Counted from the stretch's first letter, positions 1 to 8,707 are shown. The stretch is 12,185 nucleotides of DNA from CAYFMH01 sp964344165 (GCA_964344165.1 CAYFMH010000051.1:1-12185); one strand, 5' to 3'. The notes: generated by a model not told the origin, from the sequence alone. A program made the numbers and translations.

Positions 1-134
1 TCTCTGAAATCGCTTATTTATGCACTTAAATCGGATAGGTGTGAAAAATTACAGCCTTAGTTGTTGACATTTTTTAGAAAATAAATATAAAGCAGTAAAT
101 TAGTTAGCTCATTAATTTTTAATCTTTTAAAAAA
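1..134 (+). promoter_or_regulatory. Upstream region with sigma70-type promoter
   Basis: I see no gene in this A/T-rich stretch. TTGACA (64-69) and TATAAA (86-91), 16 bp apart, make a good sigma70-type promoter for the gene starting at 135, with about 37 nt of leader. The leader ends in a T-run then an A-run directly before ATG, with no Shine-Dalgarno sequence. Its last 20 nt or so resemble the leaders of the genes at 7445 and 8171. Confidence 0.6.
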
Positions 135-614
135 ATGGTAGACGATAAAATAACTATCGAGATTACTCCGGAAGAAAAAGGTGCATTGGAAGAAGTTCTT
201 GAAGATCTAGAAAGTGATGTTGGAGGAAAAAATGTAACAGACCTTGAAGAAATTGTAAGAGATCGGGTGATAGGAGATATCGTTACAAAGGCGATAGATG
301 CAGGAGTAGCAGAGGAAAAAGTAAGGCCCCTCTTGGATACAAATGAAAAATTTAGAGAAATAGTAGATGGTTTGGTGGCAGCTGCTATACGAGATGAGTA
401 TAGTAGTCCGGATTTTCTGGATGAAGTAGTGGATCCAGATGCAATAGCGGCGGAATTTGATGGAGCTACAGAAGTGCTTGATCCGAAAGAAGTTTTAGAA
501 GGAGTAGATGATAGCCCCCCAGAAGAAGAGCCGATTTTTTTAGAAGAAGATGACGATTTAGGAGTTCCTGCAAAAAAAGATGAATCACCTGACCCTTGGT
601 GGAAAGCTGAATAA
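135..614 (+). CDS. Hypothetical acidic protein
   Basis: I do not recognise this 159-residue protein. It is strongly acidic: Glu and Asp dominate, especially in the last 50 residues, with runs such as PPEEEP and EEDDD. It ends in a Pro/Trp-containing tail (SPDPWWKAE). There is no signal peptide, membrane segment or cysteine. Residues about 10-110 look helical and soluble; the tail is probably disordered. The start at 135 fits the promoter at 64-91 and an A-rich leader, and a good terminator follows at 638-663, so it looks like a complete single-gene unit. A role as a binding partner of a basic protein or of nucleic-acid-binding factors is possible, but nothing in the sequence shows it. Confidence 0.75.
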   Translation: MVDDKITIEITPEEKGALEEVLEDLESDVGGKNVTDLEEIVRDRVIGDIVTKAIDAGVAEEKVRPLLDTNEKFREIVDGLVAAAIRDEYSSPDFLDEVVDPDAIAAEFDGATEVLDPKEVLEGVDDSPPEEEPIFLEEDDDLGVPAKKDESPDPWWKAE

Positions 615-637
615 TTTTTATTAAATTACAAAATTTT

Positions 638-663
638 TCCCGGCTTTTGGCTGGGATTTTTTT
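638..663 (+). terminator. Rho-independent terminator
   Basis: TCCCGGC (638-644) pairs with GCTGGGA (650-656) over a TTTTG loop (one G-U pair), followed by seven T (657-663). It lies 24 nt after the stop of the acidic-protein gene. Confidence 0.85.
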
Positions 664-703
664 ACTTCACTTTTTGGTTTGTTTTTTTAGAATCCATTCC
701 GCC

Positions 704-789
704 TTGTCATTCCTGCGTAGGCAGGAATCTATGGTACAGACTATGGAGTTTGTGCTAAAAATGGATCCCCGCCTACGCGAGGATGACAA
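704..789. repeat. Dispersed palindromic repeat upstream of valS
   Basis: Outer arms TTGTCATTCC (704-713) and GGATGACAA (781-789) are inverted with one mismatch. Each half holds its own hairpin: ATTCCTGC/GCAGGAAT around GTAG on the left, and ATCC-CGC/GCG-GGAT around CTAC on the right. This is the widespread ATTCCTGC..GCAGGAAT-type interspersed repeat of many bacteria, whose chance translations give strings such as FLRRQES and DPRLREDDK. It ends 26 bp before the valS start, so it lies where the valS promoter or leader is expected. Confidence 0.8.
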
Positions 790-815
790 AAAAGAAAGAA
801 TGACAATACAAAAGA

Positions 816-3562
<2,747 letters not shown>

Positions 3563-3566
<4 letters not shown>

Positions 3567-3802
3567 TCGAGTTCTTCGTCACCTAGAACTCTCCTGTAGG
3601 AATATCCAAAAGCAACGACTGTGTCCAAAAGCCAATCAGGGATTTCTTTTTTTTCTCTTTTTTTCCTATTTAAAGTCCAAATCGCTGATTCTCGGTTTAT
3701 TCGTTCAAAGTTGTGTTCAGGATCATCTCGATGTCGAATGATGGCCATTCCATCTACAACTGCATCGAAGTCTTTTTCGTCGTCGTCACGTTTTTCAGTC
3801 AT
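3563..3802 (-). CDS. Hypothetical small charged protein
   Basis: I do not recognise this 79-residue protein. It is highly charged: an acidic N-terminus (MTEKRDDDEKDFDAVVDG), a middle with RHRDDPEHNFERINRES, a basic RKKREKK cluster and a hydrophobic segment (PDWLLDTVVAFGYSYRRVL). There is no signal peptide. A promoter lies upstream (3833-3861), and the start has the same A-rich, Shine-Dalgarno-less leader as other genes here (TTTTTTAAAAATG). The stop codon shares the sequence TTAA (3563-3566) with the valS stop on the other strand, so the two genes converge with a 4-nt overlap and no terminator between them. It follows the RidA gene in the same direction, with a 79-nt gap. Confidence 0.7.
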
Positions 3803-3832
3803 TTTTAAAAAATTTTATGTATTATAAAAAGC

Positions 3833-3861
3833 CTGATATCATTATAACTAAAAAAAGTCAA
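3833..3861 (-). promoter_or_regulatory. Promoter for the small gene at 3563-3802
   Basis: On the minus strand TTGACT (3861-3856) and TATCAG (3838-3833) are 17 bp apart, with GA directly before the -10. The layout is the same as the promoters at 7375, 8101 and 9583. A second possible -10, TATAAT (3826-3821), lies nearer the gene without a good -35. Confidence 0.55.
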
Positions 3862-3881
3862 CAAATTGGCGGTGTTTTTTT

Positions 3882-4253
3882 TTATTTTGCCGCAATCACC
3901 TCGATCTCGACTTTGGCATTTTTTGGGAGTTTTGATACCTCGATGGTCGATCGGGCCGGCTTGTGATCACCGAAGAAATCTGCATAAATTTCATTGACCG
4001 TCGCAAAATCATTGATGTCATCGAGGAAGATGGTGGCTTTGACGACGTTTTCTTTTTTGAGGTTTTCGGCTGTGAGGAGGGCTTCGATATTTTTGAGCAC
4101 TTGTGTGGTTTGTGCACTGACGTCTTCGTCGACGAATTCTCCGTCAGGAGTGAGGGCAATCTGTCCCGCAAAGAAAACAAAGCCATTGACGGAAACTCCC
4201 TGAGAGTAGGGGCCGATGGCGGCTGGAGCGGAGGAAGTAGAAATGAATTTCAT
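3882..4253 (-). CDS. ridA: RidA/YjgF family enamine/imine deaminase
   Basis: 123 residues, the usual RidA length. These cytoplasmic trimers hydrolyse reactive 2-aminoacrylate and related enamines or imines to ketoacids and ammonia, protecting PLP enzymes. Hallmarks seen: APAAIGPYSQG near the N-terminus with Tyr16, FFAGQIALTPDG, the NIEALL helix, ATIFLDDINDFATVNEIY, and the C-terminal signature ARSTIEVSKLPKNAKVEIEV with Arg101 and Glu118. These match the positions of the catalytic Arg, Tyr and Glu of E. coli RidA (105, 17, 120), so the enzyme is probably active. Upstream I see only a weak promoter candidate (TTGAAG, 16 bp, TAGTTT) and no Shine-Dalgarno. The small gene at 3563-3802 follows but has its own promoter. 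Confidence 0.95.
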   Translation of the reverse strand: MKFISTSSAPAAIGPYSQGVSVNGFVFFAGQIALTPDGEFVDEDVSAQTTQVLKNIEALLTAENLKKENVVKATIFLDDINDFATVNEIYADFFGDHKPARSTIEVSKLPKNAKVEIEVIAAK

Positions 4254-4369
4254 AGTTTATTTAGTTATGAGATGAGCCCAAACTACAAATGTAATTTTTT
4301 TCTTCAAATAAAAAATATGATTTCCCCCTCTCCTTAGAGCCTGTCTGGAATCTTTTTTGAGCAAAATAG

Positions 4370-4398
4370 TTGTTCCAGATTATGATTTTAGATAATAT
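4370..4398 (+). promoter_or_regulatory. Putative transposase promoter
   Basis: TTGTTC (4370-4375) and TAATAT (4393-4398) are 17 bp apart, just inside the left IS end. The predicted start site is near 4405, about 21 nt before the ATG at 4426. Confidence 0.45.
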
Positions 4399-4422
4399 TA
4401 GAGGGAAAAATTAACCCTCTAA
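4398..4422 (+). promoter_or_regulatory. Hairpin over the transposase translation start
   Basis: TTAGAGGG (4398-4405) and CCCTCTAA (4415-4422) form a perfect 8-bp stem with a 9-nt loop, ending 3 nt before the transposase ATG. The left arm lies at or upstream of the predicted start site. Only transcripts entering from outside the IS would carry both arms. Confidence 0.6.
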
Positions 4423-4425
4423 AAA

Positions 4426-4776
4426 ATGGAAAACAAAAAATACCCGAGTGATATAACTCGGGAGCAATTTGAAGAAATTCGAGAAATCCTCGAATCAGCA
4501 ACGAAACGAACAAAGCCACGAGAAGTAGATTTGTTTGAAGTGTTTAATGCCGTTTTGTACCTGCTAAAATCAGGATGTCAGTGGCGAATGCTACCACATA
4601 GCTATCCAAAATGGAAAACCGTTCATTACTACTTCACTTTATGGAAAACCGCAGAAGACAAGAAAGGCCAAACCGTATTGGATCGGGCGTTAAAAAAAAA
4701 TGGTTGGAAAGGTCCGAAAAAAACAGGGGCGGAAATACAAGACGAGTTTTTTAATCGTGGATGCACAAAGCGTTAA
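4426..4776 (+). CDS. IS5-family transposase, N-terminal frame (orfA)
   Basis: The 116-residue frame holds the N-terminal part of the transposase: a helical DNA-binding region with REQFEEIREILES, then VDLFEVFNAVLYLLKSGCQWRMLPHSYPKWKTVHYYFTLWK, the typical IS5-family block before the catalytic domain. The family-like sequence ends at about LDRALKK. At the A9 run (4692-4700) the homologous reading moves to the frame of orfB, and the last 25 or so residues (from NGWKGPKK on) do not look like transposase. It is followed, with overlap, by orfB. A hairpin at 4398-4422 may limit its translation. Confidence 0.85.
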   Translation: MENKKYPSDITREQFEEIREILESATKRTKPREVDLFEVFNAVLYLLKSGCQWRMLPHSYPKWKTVHYYFTLWKTAEDKKGQTVLDRALKKNGWKGPKKTGAEIQDEFFNRGCTKR

Positions 4777-5221
4777 AAATACGGATAGTGCAGAAGAAAA
4801 GGGGTATGACGGAGGTAAAAAAGTATCGGGAATAAAGCGTCATATTGCTGTAGATAGCCAAGGTTTGCCTCATGCAATTTGTGTCACAACAGCAAATGTT
4901 ACTGATCGTACAGGCGCATTAACCATGTTTAACGATTCGGTATCAGAACTATCCGAAGTAGTAAATGTACTTGTTGATGGGGCCTATACAGGAGAACCTT
5001 TTGCAGAAAGTGTTGAGGATATTATTGGGGCAACAGTTGAAGTGGCCAAGAGAAATGAACTTCACACTTTTACAGTCATTCCTACTCGTTGGGTAGTTGA
5101 AAGATCTTTTGGATGGCTCGAAAAAGCCAGAAGGCTTTGGAAGAATTGTGAACGTAAAATCCAGTCTTCTCTTGCTATGATTGAACTCGCATTTATCGCT
5201 ATCCTTTTAAAAAGATCTTAG
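4700..5221 (+). CDS. IS5-family transposase, catalytic DDE frame (orfB)
   Basis: The 173-residue frame carries the RNase H-like DDE domain. The first Asp is D21 in IVDAQSVKNT, the second D93 in VLVDGAYTG, and Glu134 lies in WVVERSFGWLEKARRLWKN, the IS5 E-R-F-x-W motif. KRHIAVDSQGLPHAI and TTANVTDRTGA are also typical. All three catalytic residues are present. The sequence continues orfA's homology from about VGKVRKKQGRK. To join the two, one A must be dropped, or two added, at the A9 run where orfB's own ATG (4700) lies. A working protein would need a +1 frameshift, transcript slippage, or separate initiation; otherwise the split is a disabling indel. Confidence 0.88.
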   Translation: MVGKVRKKQGRKYKTSFLIVDAQSVKNTDSAEEKGYDGGKKVSGIKRHIAVDSQGLPHAICVTTANVTDRTGALTMFNDSVSELSEVVNVLVDGAYTGEPFAESVEDIIGATVEVAKRNELHTFTVIPTRWVVERSFGWLEKARRLWKNCERKIQSSLAMIELAFIAILLKRS

Positions 5222-5386
5222 ACAGGCTCTTAGTCCTACTTTGCCACATGCGGGAGAGGAAAATATTTTTGAATTTTTGGATTTATTTTTTGGATTTTTC
5301 CTCCCCTGGTGGGAGGAAACTAAAAGGAGGGGGATTAATGACATTTTTTTCATCATCTATTTCCTCGTAATCTAAGTGTTTTTCTA

Positions 5387-5415
5387 TTGTTTTTTCCCAT
5401 AAAATAGGGTATAAT
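5387..5415 (+). promoter_or_regulatory. Promoter placing the transcript start on the ATPase ATG
   Basis: TTGTTT (5387-5392), a 17-bp spacer, then a consensus TATAAT (5410-5415). Only six bases (ACCTAG) separate the -10 from the ATG at 5422. Usual sigma70 spacing puts +1 on the A of the ATG, so the message is probably leaderless. Confidence 0.7.
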
Positions 5416-5421
5416 ACCTAG

Positions 5422-7053
5422 ATGGCTACCCCTGCATCTCCAAAAATCGTTAGCAAAATCAACCGTGATTTCGAAGAACGGACCACGGTAGAGAATGCTG
5501 GGAAGTGGAATTTGCCCTACATTGACCTCGAAAAAAGAGGGCTCAATAACCTGGATGTATTGAGAACGGTATCAGAATCTGAAGCTAAAAAGGCGGGACT
5601 CATTCCTTTTGCTTTTCATGGGCATGATCTGGAGGTGGCCGTGGTCGATCCGACCAAAGCTCCGACCAAGGCGCTCATCGCCAAACTTACCAAAGAAAAA
5701 CTCAGTCCGAAGGTGTTTGTCTGCTCCCAGAGCGGATTTAATGCCGTGTTTGCCAATTATCAGTCAGAACTGCTCCACAAGAAAAAAATTGAAACCAGAA
5801 AGGAGTTTACGGAAGAACGAGCGGAAACCAAGGAGGTTCAGAGCCAAGAATTTCAAAATTTAGAAAAAAAATTGCCAGATCTACCGGTCGAAAAAGCACT
5901 CAACGAGATCGAAATCCTGGGGATGAAGTCTCGAGCGTCTGACATTCACTTCCAACCAGATGAAGCAGGGGTGACTCTGCGATTTCGGATAGATGGAGTG
6001 CTCCATGATGTGTTCAAGATTGACCAAGAAGTCGCCAAGCAGCTGGTCCTTCGGATCAAATACGAGGCGGGCATGCAGTCAAATATCACGGATGCGCCGC
6101 AGGATGGGCGATTGAGCTTCCACGCCAATGATCGCCAGATCGATGTCCGGGTCTCCACGCTCCCGACTGAGTACCTAGAATCCGTCACCATGCGTATCCT
6201 GGACTCTCGGAAGGGGATCAAAGAGTTTGAAGATCTGGGTTTTTCTGTTTTTTCTCGAGAAAAGATCGAATGGGCACTCAAAAGCACCAACGGCATGATT
6301 CTCATCACCGGGCCAACCGGAAGCGGGAAGACTACGACACTCTACTCGATGCTCAGCAAGCTGAATTCTGCAGAAAAAAAACTCGTGACACTGGAAGATC
6401 CAATCGAATACCATCTGGAGGGGGTATCCCAGTCGCCAGTAAACGAAAAACGAGACTACAACTTCGAAAATGGGCTTAAAGCCTTGCTCCGGCACGATCC
6501 GGATGTGATCCTGATCGGAGAGATCCGAGAACTATCTACCGCCAAATTAGCCTCTGAGGGGGCTCTGACAGGGCATTTGGTCCTGAGTTCTCTACATACC
6601 AACTCTGCCGTGGGAGCGATCTCTCGGTTCCGAAATCTCGGGATGGAAAACTTCAGTATTGCGTCCTCGATCAATGCGGTTTTCGCTCAGCGCTTGATCC
6701 GGAAGGCTTGTGGATGTGCACAGATGAAACCCGTGATGGATGATCCGAAGCTGCTAGAGTCTCTTGCTCGGCTCAAAAAAATAATGCCTGATCTCAAAAT
6801 CCCAGAAAAAATCCTCGAAAAAGTAGGTTGTGAGAAATGTTATCATACGGGATATGCGGGACGGATGGTGATCTGTGAGTCTTACATCATGACGGAAGCA
6901 CTCAAAAAGTTGATTCTCGCCAATACTTCAGACATTGATATCAAAAAACACCTTGAATCACAGTCGGATTATATGAGTCTTTTTGAAGACGGGGTTCTCA
7001 AAGTGATTGCGGGAGAGACGACACTGGAGGAGATTTATCGAGTGGCGGGATAG
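5422..7053 (+). CDS. GspE/PilB-type type II secretion/type IV pilus ATPase
   Basis: 543 residues. Cytoplasmic hexameric ATPase that drives assembly of type IV pili or type II pseudopili. A MshEN-like N-terminal domain spans about residues 28-115 (DVLRTVSESEAKKAGLIPF..AVVDPTK). A charged linker follows, then the N2 domain (ASDIHFQPDEAGVTLRFRIDG). The ATPase has Walker A GPTGSGKTT (297-305), the Asp box TLEDPIEYH, Walker B DPDVILIGEIR (359-369) and the His box LSSLHTNSA. The zinc site is altered: C470-x-x-C473 (GCEKCYHTGYAGR) is normal, but the first pair is C430-G-C432 rather than CxxC. The frame starts at the ATG six bases after TATAAT, so the message appears leaderless. A terminator follows. 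No other pilus gene lies in the window, so PilB and GspE cannot be told apart. Confidence 0.93.
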   Translation: MATPASPKIVSKINRDFEERTTVENAGKWNLPYIDLEKRGLNNLDVLRTVSESEAKKAGLIPFAFHGHDLEVAVVDPTKAPTKALIAKLTKEKLSPKVFVCSQSGFNAVFANYQSELLHKKKIETRKEFTEERAETKEVQSQEFQNLEKKLPDLPVEKALNEIEILGMKSRASDIHFQPDEAGVTLRFRIDGVLHDVFKIDQEVAKQLVLRIKYEAGMQSNITDAPQDGRLSFHANDRQIDVRVSTLPTEYLESVTMRILDSRKGIKEFEDLGFSVFSREKIEWALKSTNGMILITGPTGSGKTTTLYSMLSKLNSAEKKLVTLEDPIEYHLEGVSQSPVNEKRDYNFENGLKALLRHDPDVILIGEIRELSTAKLASEGALTGHLVLSSLHTNSAVGAISRFRNLGMENFSIASSINAVFAQRLIRKACGCAQMKPVMDDPKLLESLARLKKIMPDLKIPEKILEKVGCEKCYHTGYAGRMVICESYIMTEALKKLILANTSDIDIKKHLESQSDYMSLFEDGVLKVIAGETTLEEIYRVAG

Positions 7054-7065
7054 TTGTAATGAGCA

Positions 7066-7094
7066 ATTATCAATTAACAATGATCAATTAGCAG
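7066..7094. repeat. A/T-rich CAATTA repeat
   Basis: Repeated CAATTA units (CAATTATCAATTAACAATGA, then TCAATTA) lie just after the ATPase stop. They resemble short interspersed AATTGATAATT-type repeats. No coding role is seen. Confidence 0.45.
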
Positions 7095-7115
7095 AGCAGA
7101 AGCCCTGCTTTTTTT
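7095..7115 (+). terminator. Rho-independent terminator after the ATPase gene
   Basis: AGCAG (7095-7099) pairs with CTGCT (7105-7109) over AAGCC, with T7 at 7109-7115 directly after. The stem is short but the layout is canonical. Confidence 0.65.
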
Positions 7116-7125
7116 GTAAAAAAAA

Positions 7126-7340
7126 TCCGTGAATCTGGAAATTGTTTTTCCGTATGCTATAAGGTTTTACTGTGGATTGCTCTGGATGAAAGTAGTACTT
7201 TTAAGTTTGATTTTCGCAAAAATGCAATTTTTATTGGACTCCTCCCTATGGTCGTCGTCCATAAAAATTGCAAAAAATACTGCTTTAGTTTGTGAAAGCC
7301 ACATATATAAGCTAGATTTTAATTTCTGGATTCACGGAAA
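7126..7340. repeat. 215-bp nested inverted repeat, possible structured RNA or MITE
   Basis: The outer arms TCCGTGAATC..GAAATT (from about 7128) and AATTTC..GATTCACGGA (to about 7338) pair over some 18-20 positions. Inside, AGTAGTACTTTT pairs with AAAATACTGCT, and GCAATTTTTATTGGAC with GTCCATAAAAATTGC around a short loop near 7245. The whole folds as one long imperfect hairpin. On the minus strand the final outer stem is followed by eight T, like a terminator. A 73-codon open frame at 7129-7350 has no leader or recognisable product and lies across the hairpin, so I do not call it a gene. Confidence 0.5.
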
Positions 7341-7444
7341 TAGTCATTGACACATCTTCTTGTTTATTTTTTATTTGACAAAAATTTTTATCTGTGATAT
7401 AAGTCTTTCGAAATCATTTTTATTATTTTTTAATCCTTTTAAAA
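7339..7444 (+). promoter_or_regulatory. Promoter/leader cassette, copy 1
   Basis: 106 nt ending at the ATG of the gene at 7445, identical to 8065-8170 at all but 10 positions and without gaps. It contains TTGACA (7375-7380), a 17-bp spacer and TATAAG (7398-7403) preceded by TGTGA, giving a leader of about 35 nt. A second TTGACA lies 28 bp upstream (7347-7352). The leader ends in a T-run then TTTTAAAA before ATG, without a Shine-Dalgarno. Confidence 0.75.
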
Positions 7445-7876
7445 ATGAAAAAATTCGGATCAGGTTTGGGGAGGTTTTCTGCTGTAGTACTTGGATTATT
7501 AGGAGGAGTAGAGACTAGAGCAGAGGAAATAAACCCCCAAGTAGAAGCAGCAGAGTCAGTAAAATATATGGTATGGGATCAAAAAAGTGGATCTATAACC
7601 CTTTCAACAGAAAAAGACCCACATCAAACGTATGTAACAACTAGTTCTGGTTTACAAGTAGATAAAAACACAATGGATTTTCTTGAGAAGAAGGCCGAGG
7701 AGGGAATCCTTGGACTTAGTGCAGAAGGACATTTAGGATTTTTATTGTTTTGGTGGGCAAAAAACATCGAACCCGTAAAAATGATTAACCCTGTTTTTGG
7801 TGAGCTCATACTTCGATATCAACTAGAAAAAAGGCGTTGGGCAGTTTCTCAGCAATTAAAAGAGATTAATGAATAG
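7445..7876 (+). CDS. Hypothetical exported protein
   Basis: I do not recognise this 143-residue protein. The N-terminus is a plausible Sec signal peptide: MKK, the stretch LGRFSAVVLGLLGG, then ETRA|EE as a possible cleavage site near residue 26. The mature part has a polar region with YMVWDQKSGSITLSTEK and YVTTSSGLQVDKNTMDFLEKK. A more hydrophobic segment follows (HLGFLLFWWAKNIEPVKMINPVFGELILRY, given here only as a region), which could be a membrane-associated helix. The C-terminus is charged. There are no cysteines in the mature protein. The gene sits behind promoter/leader cassette copy 1 and looks monocistronic. Its codon choice is more A/T-rich than valS or the ATPase gene. Confidence 0.72.
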   Translation: MKKFGSGLGRFSAVVLGLLGGVETRAEEINPQVEAAESVKYMVWDQKSGSITLSTEKDPHQTYVTTSSGLQVDKNTMDFLEKKAEEGILGLSAEGHLGFLLFWWAKNIEPVKMINPVFGELILRYQLEKRRWAVSQQLKEINE

Positions 7877-7950
7877 AGATATTAGAGGGATGGTGTGTTT
7901 TTGATTTTTTGCCCAAAACCCCCACAGGGTAAACCATAGGGTTCAAACGG

Positions 7951-7990
7951 TGCGAGTGGTCATCTCGCAGTTAGATTTGTCAACTGCGAG
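7951..7990. promoter_or_regulatory. Two mutually exclusive hairpins
   Basis: CTCGCAGTT (7964-7972) pairs perfectly with AACTGCGAG (7982-7990). The same CTCGCA (7964-7969) can instead pair with TGCGAG (7951-7956). This lies in the 3' region of the 7445 gene, upstream of the second promoter cassette. There is no T-run directly after it, so it is not a standard terminator. The rest of 7877-8064 shows nothing else I can name. Confidence 0.5.
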
Positions 7991-8064
7991 CATTATACTT
8001 TTACTCGGCATTCCATTTTATCAAAGTTTTTCTTTGCTTTTGGGTGTAGAGTATTTTTGTAAAA

Positions 8065-8170
8065 AATAGTCATTGACATGTCTTCTTGTTTATTTTTTAT
8101 TTGACAAGTATTTATATCTATGATATAAACTTTTCGAAATCATTTTTATTATTTTTTAACCCTTTTAAAA
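8065..8170 (+). promoter_or_regulatory. Promoter/leader cassette, copy 2
   Basis: Direct repeat of 7339-7444 with 10 substitutions in 106 nt and no indel. It has TTGACA (8101-8106), a 17-bp spacer and TATAAA (8124-8129), and the same extra TTGACA 28 bp upstream. The similarity stops at the ATG of the gene at 8171. Confidence 0.75.
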
Positions 8171-8461
8171 ATGACAGAGATTCCTAAATGGCTAAAAGAG
8201 TGGCCGGATAACGTTAAAGATACAAGTATTATGACTGCTTCTCAAAGAATGGAAACGTGTCACCGACTTTCTCAAAAAAGTCATTTTTCTTCTTCATTAG
8301 GAAATTGTAAGTTAGATGATGCAAGAGGAGCATATTTTTTAAAAGCTCAAGTTGATGGTGTTTGGTCTCGTCCTGGAGCAATGATTAACAAAAGAAGTGG
8401 AGAAATTATAAAATTAGCAGAAGGTGTTACAGCAGAAGCTGTGGATGCCGTATTAGCATGA
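8171..8461 (+). CDS. Hypothetical protein
   Basis: I do not recognise this 96-residue protein. It has no signal peptide or membrane segment and looks cytoplasmic. It starts MTEIPKWLKEWPDNVKD, has two cysteines (in METCHRL and LGNCKLD), and a C-terminal part with AYFLKAQVDGVWSRPGAMINKRSGEIIKLAEG followed by a short helix (TAEAVDAVLA). The start is set by promoter/leader cassette copy 2. It ends with TGA, which supports the standard code. Its sequence is unrelated to the product of the 7445 gene despite the shared upstream region, so the pair may be co-regulated. Confidence 0.72.
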   Translation: MTEIPKWLKEWPDNVKDTSIMTASQRMETCHRLSQKSHFSSSLGNCKLDDARGAYFLKAQVDGVWSRPGAMINKRSGEIIKLAEGVTAEAVDAVLA

Positions 8462-8462
8462 A

Positions 8463-8496
8463 AATAAGTAAAGTTTGATTTAAGTTGTTACTTATT
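8463..8496 (+). terminator. A/T-rich stem-loop after the 8171 gene
   Basis: AATAAGTAA (8463-8471) and TTACTTATT (8488-8496) form a perfect 9-bp stem with a 16-nt loop, directly after the stop. There is no adjacent T-run; a run of T follows 25 nt later (about 8522-8530). It is a possible terminator or 3'-end structure. Confidence 0.35.
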
Positions 8497-8535
8497 CAAG
8501 TGGAGTCTGATTGGGCTTCGCTTTTTTTTTGCTTT

Positions 8536-8632
8536 CATTGTCATCCTGAGCCTGATTTATTTGAAGATTGCGAAGGATCTTGTTGTACGGACGTTGGTTC
8601 TGGAAGATTCTTCACTTCGTTCAGAATGACAA
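8536..8632. repeat. Dispersed TCATCCTGAG-type repeat
   Basis: The ends ATTGTCATCCTGAG and TTCAGAATGACAAT are inverted, with inner GCGAAGGATCT and AGATTCTTCACTTCG segments. This is the common interspersed repeat of the TCATCCTGAGC..GCTCAGAATGACA type seen in many bacterial genomes (from memory). It fills most of the gap before galU. Confidence 0.75.
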
Positions 8633-8672
8633 TAAGGAGGGAAGAAGAGAAGGTTTGGAAGTTAGTACAATT

Positions 8673-8700
8673 TTGACTTTTTTCTCGGAAAATCCACAAT
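8673..8700 (+). promoter_or_regulatory. Putative galU promoter
   Basis: TTGACT (8673-8678) and CACAAT (8695-8700) are 16 bp apart. The expected transcript start is about 8707, one base before the ATG at 8708, so this message too may be leaderless. The -10 matches consensus at 4 of 6 positions. Confidence 0.45.
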
Positions 8701-8707
8701 GAGACGG

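Larger units (their letters stand above)
4337..5229 (+). mobile_element. IS5-family insertion sequence (893 bp)
   Basis: The ends are imperfect inverted repeats: GAGCCTGTCTGGAATCTTTT at the left (4337 on) and GAGCCTGTCTAAGATCTTTT on the opposite strand from 5229; 18 of the outer 21 bp match. A direct TTA target duplication flanks the element (4334-4336 and 5230-5232). Length, short TNA duplication, and a DDE transposase split over two overlapping frames all fit the IS5 family (IS427-like group). I assign it from the protein motifs and ends; no named IS is recognised. Confidence 0.93.
4321..5335. repeat. Palindromic repeat split by the insertion sequence
   Basis: If the IS and one TTA copy are removed, the left flank TTTCCCCCTCTCCTTAG joins the right flank. 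The right flank holds GGGAGAGG (about 5253-5260, complementary to CCTCTCC on the left), a hairpin CCTCCC/GGGAGG (5300-5305/5311-5316) and CTAAAAGGAGGGGGATTA (5320 onward). That last segment is nearly the reverse complement of the left end. The reconstructed unit is about 120 bp with inverted C-run/G-run ends. Apart from this repeat I see nothing else in 5233-5386. Confidence 0.65.

Noticed and set aside
3963..4337. Plus-strand frames over ridA
   Set aside because: They are shadows of the clear RidA gene on the minus strand.
7129..7350. 73-codon frame MNLEIVFPYAIRFY..
   Set aside because: No promoter or leader, no recognisable product, and it lies across a long inverted repeat.
7951..7990. 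CRISPR repeat
   Set aside because: Only one hairpin pair; no regular repeat-spacer series and no cas genes.
8699..8707. Earlier galU start at 8699
   Set aside because: It would add only MRR and overlap the predicted -10; the ATG at 8708 gives the typical GalU N-terminus.
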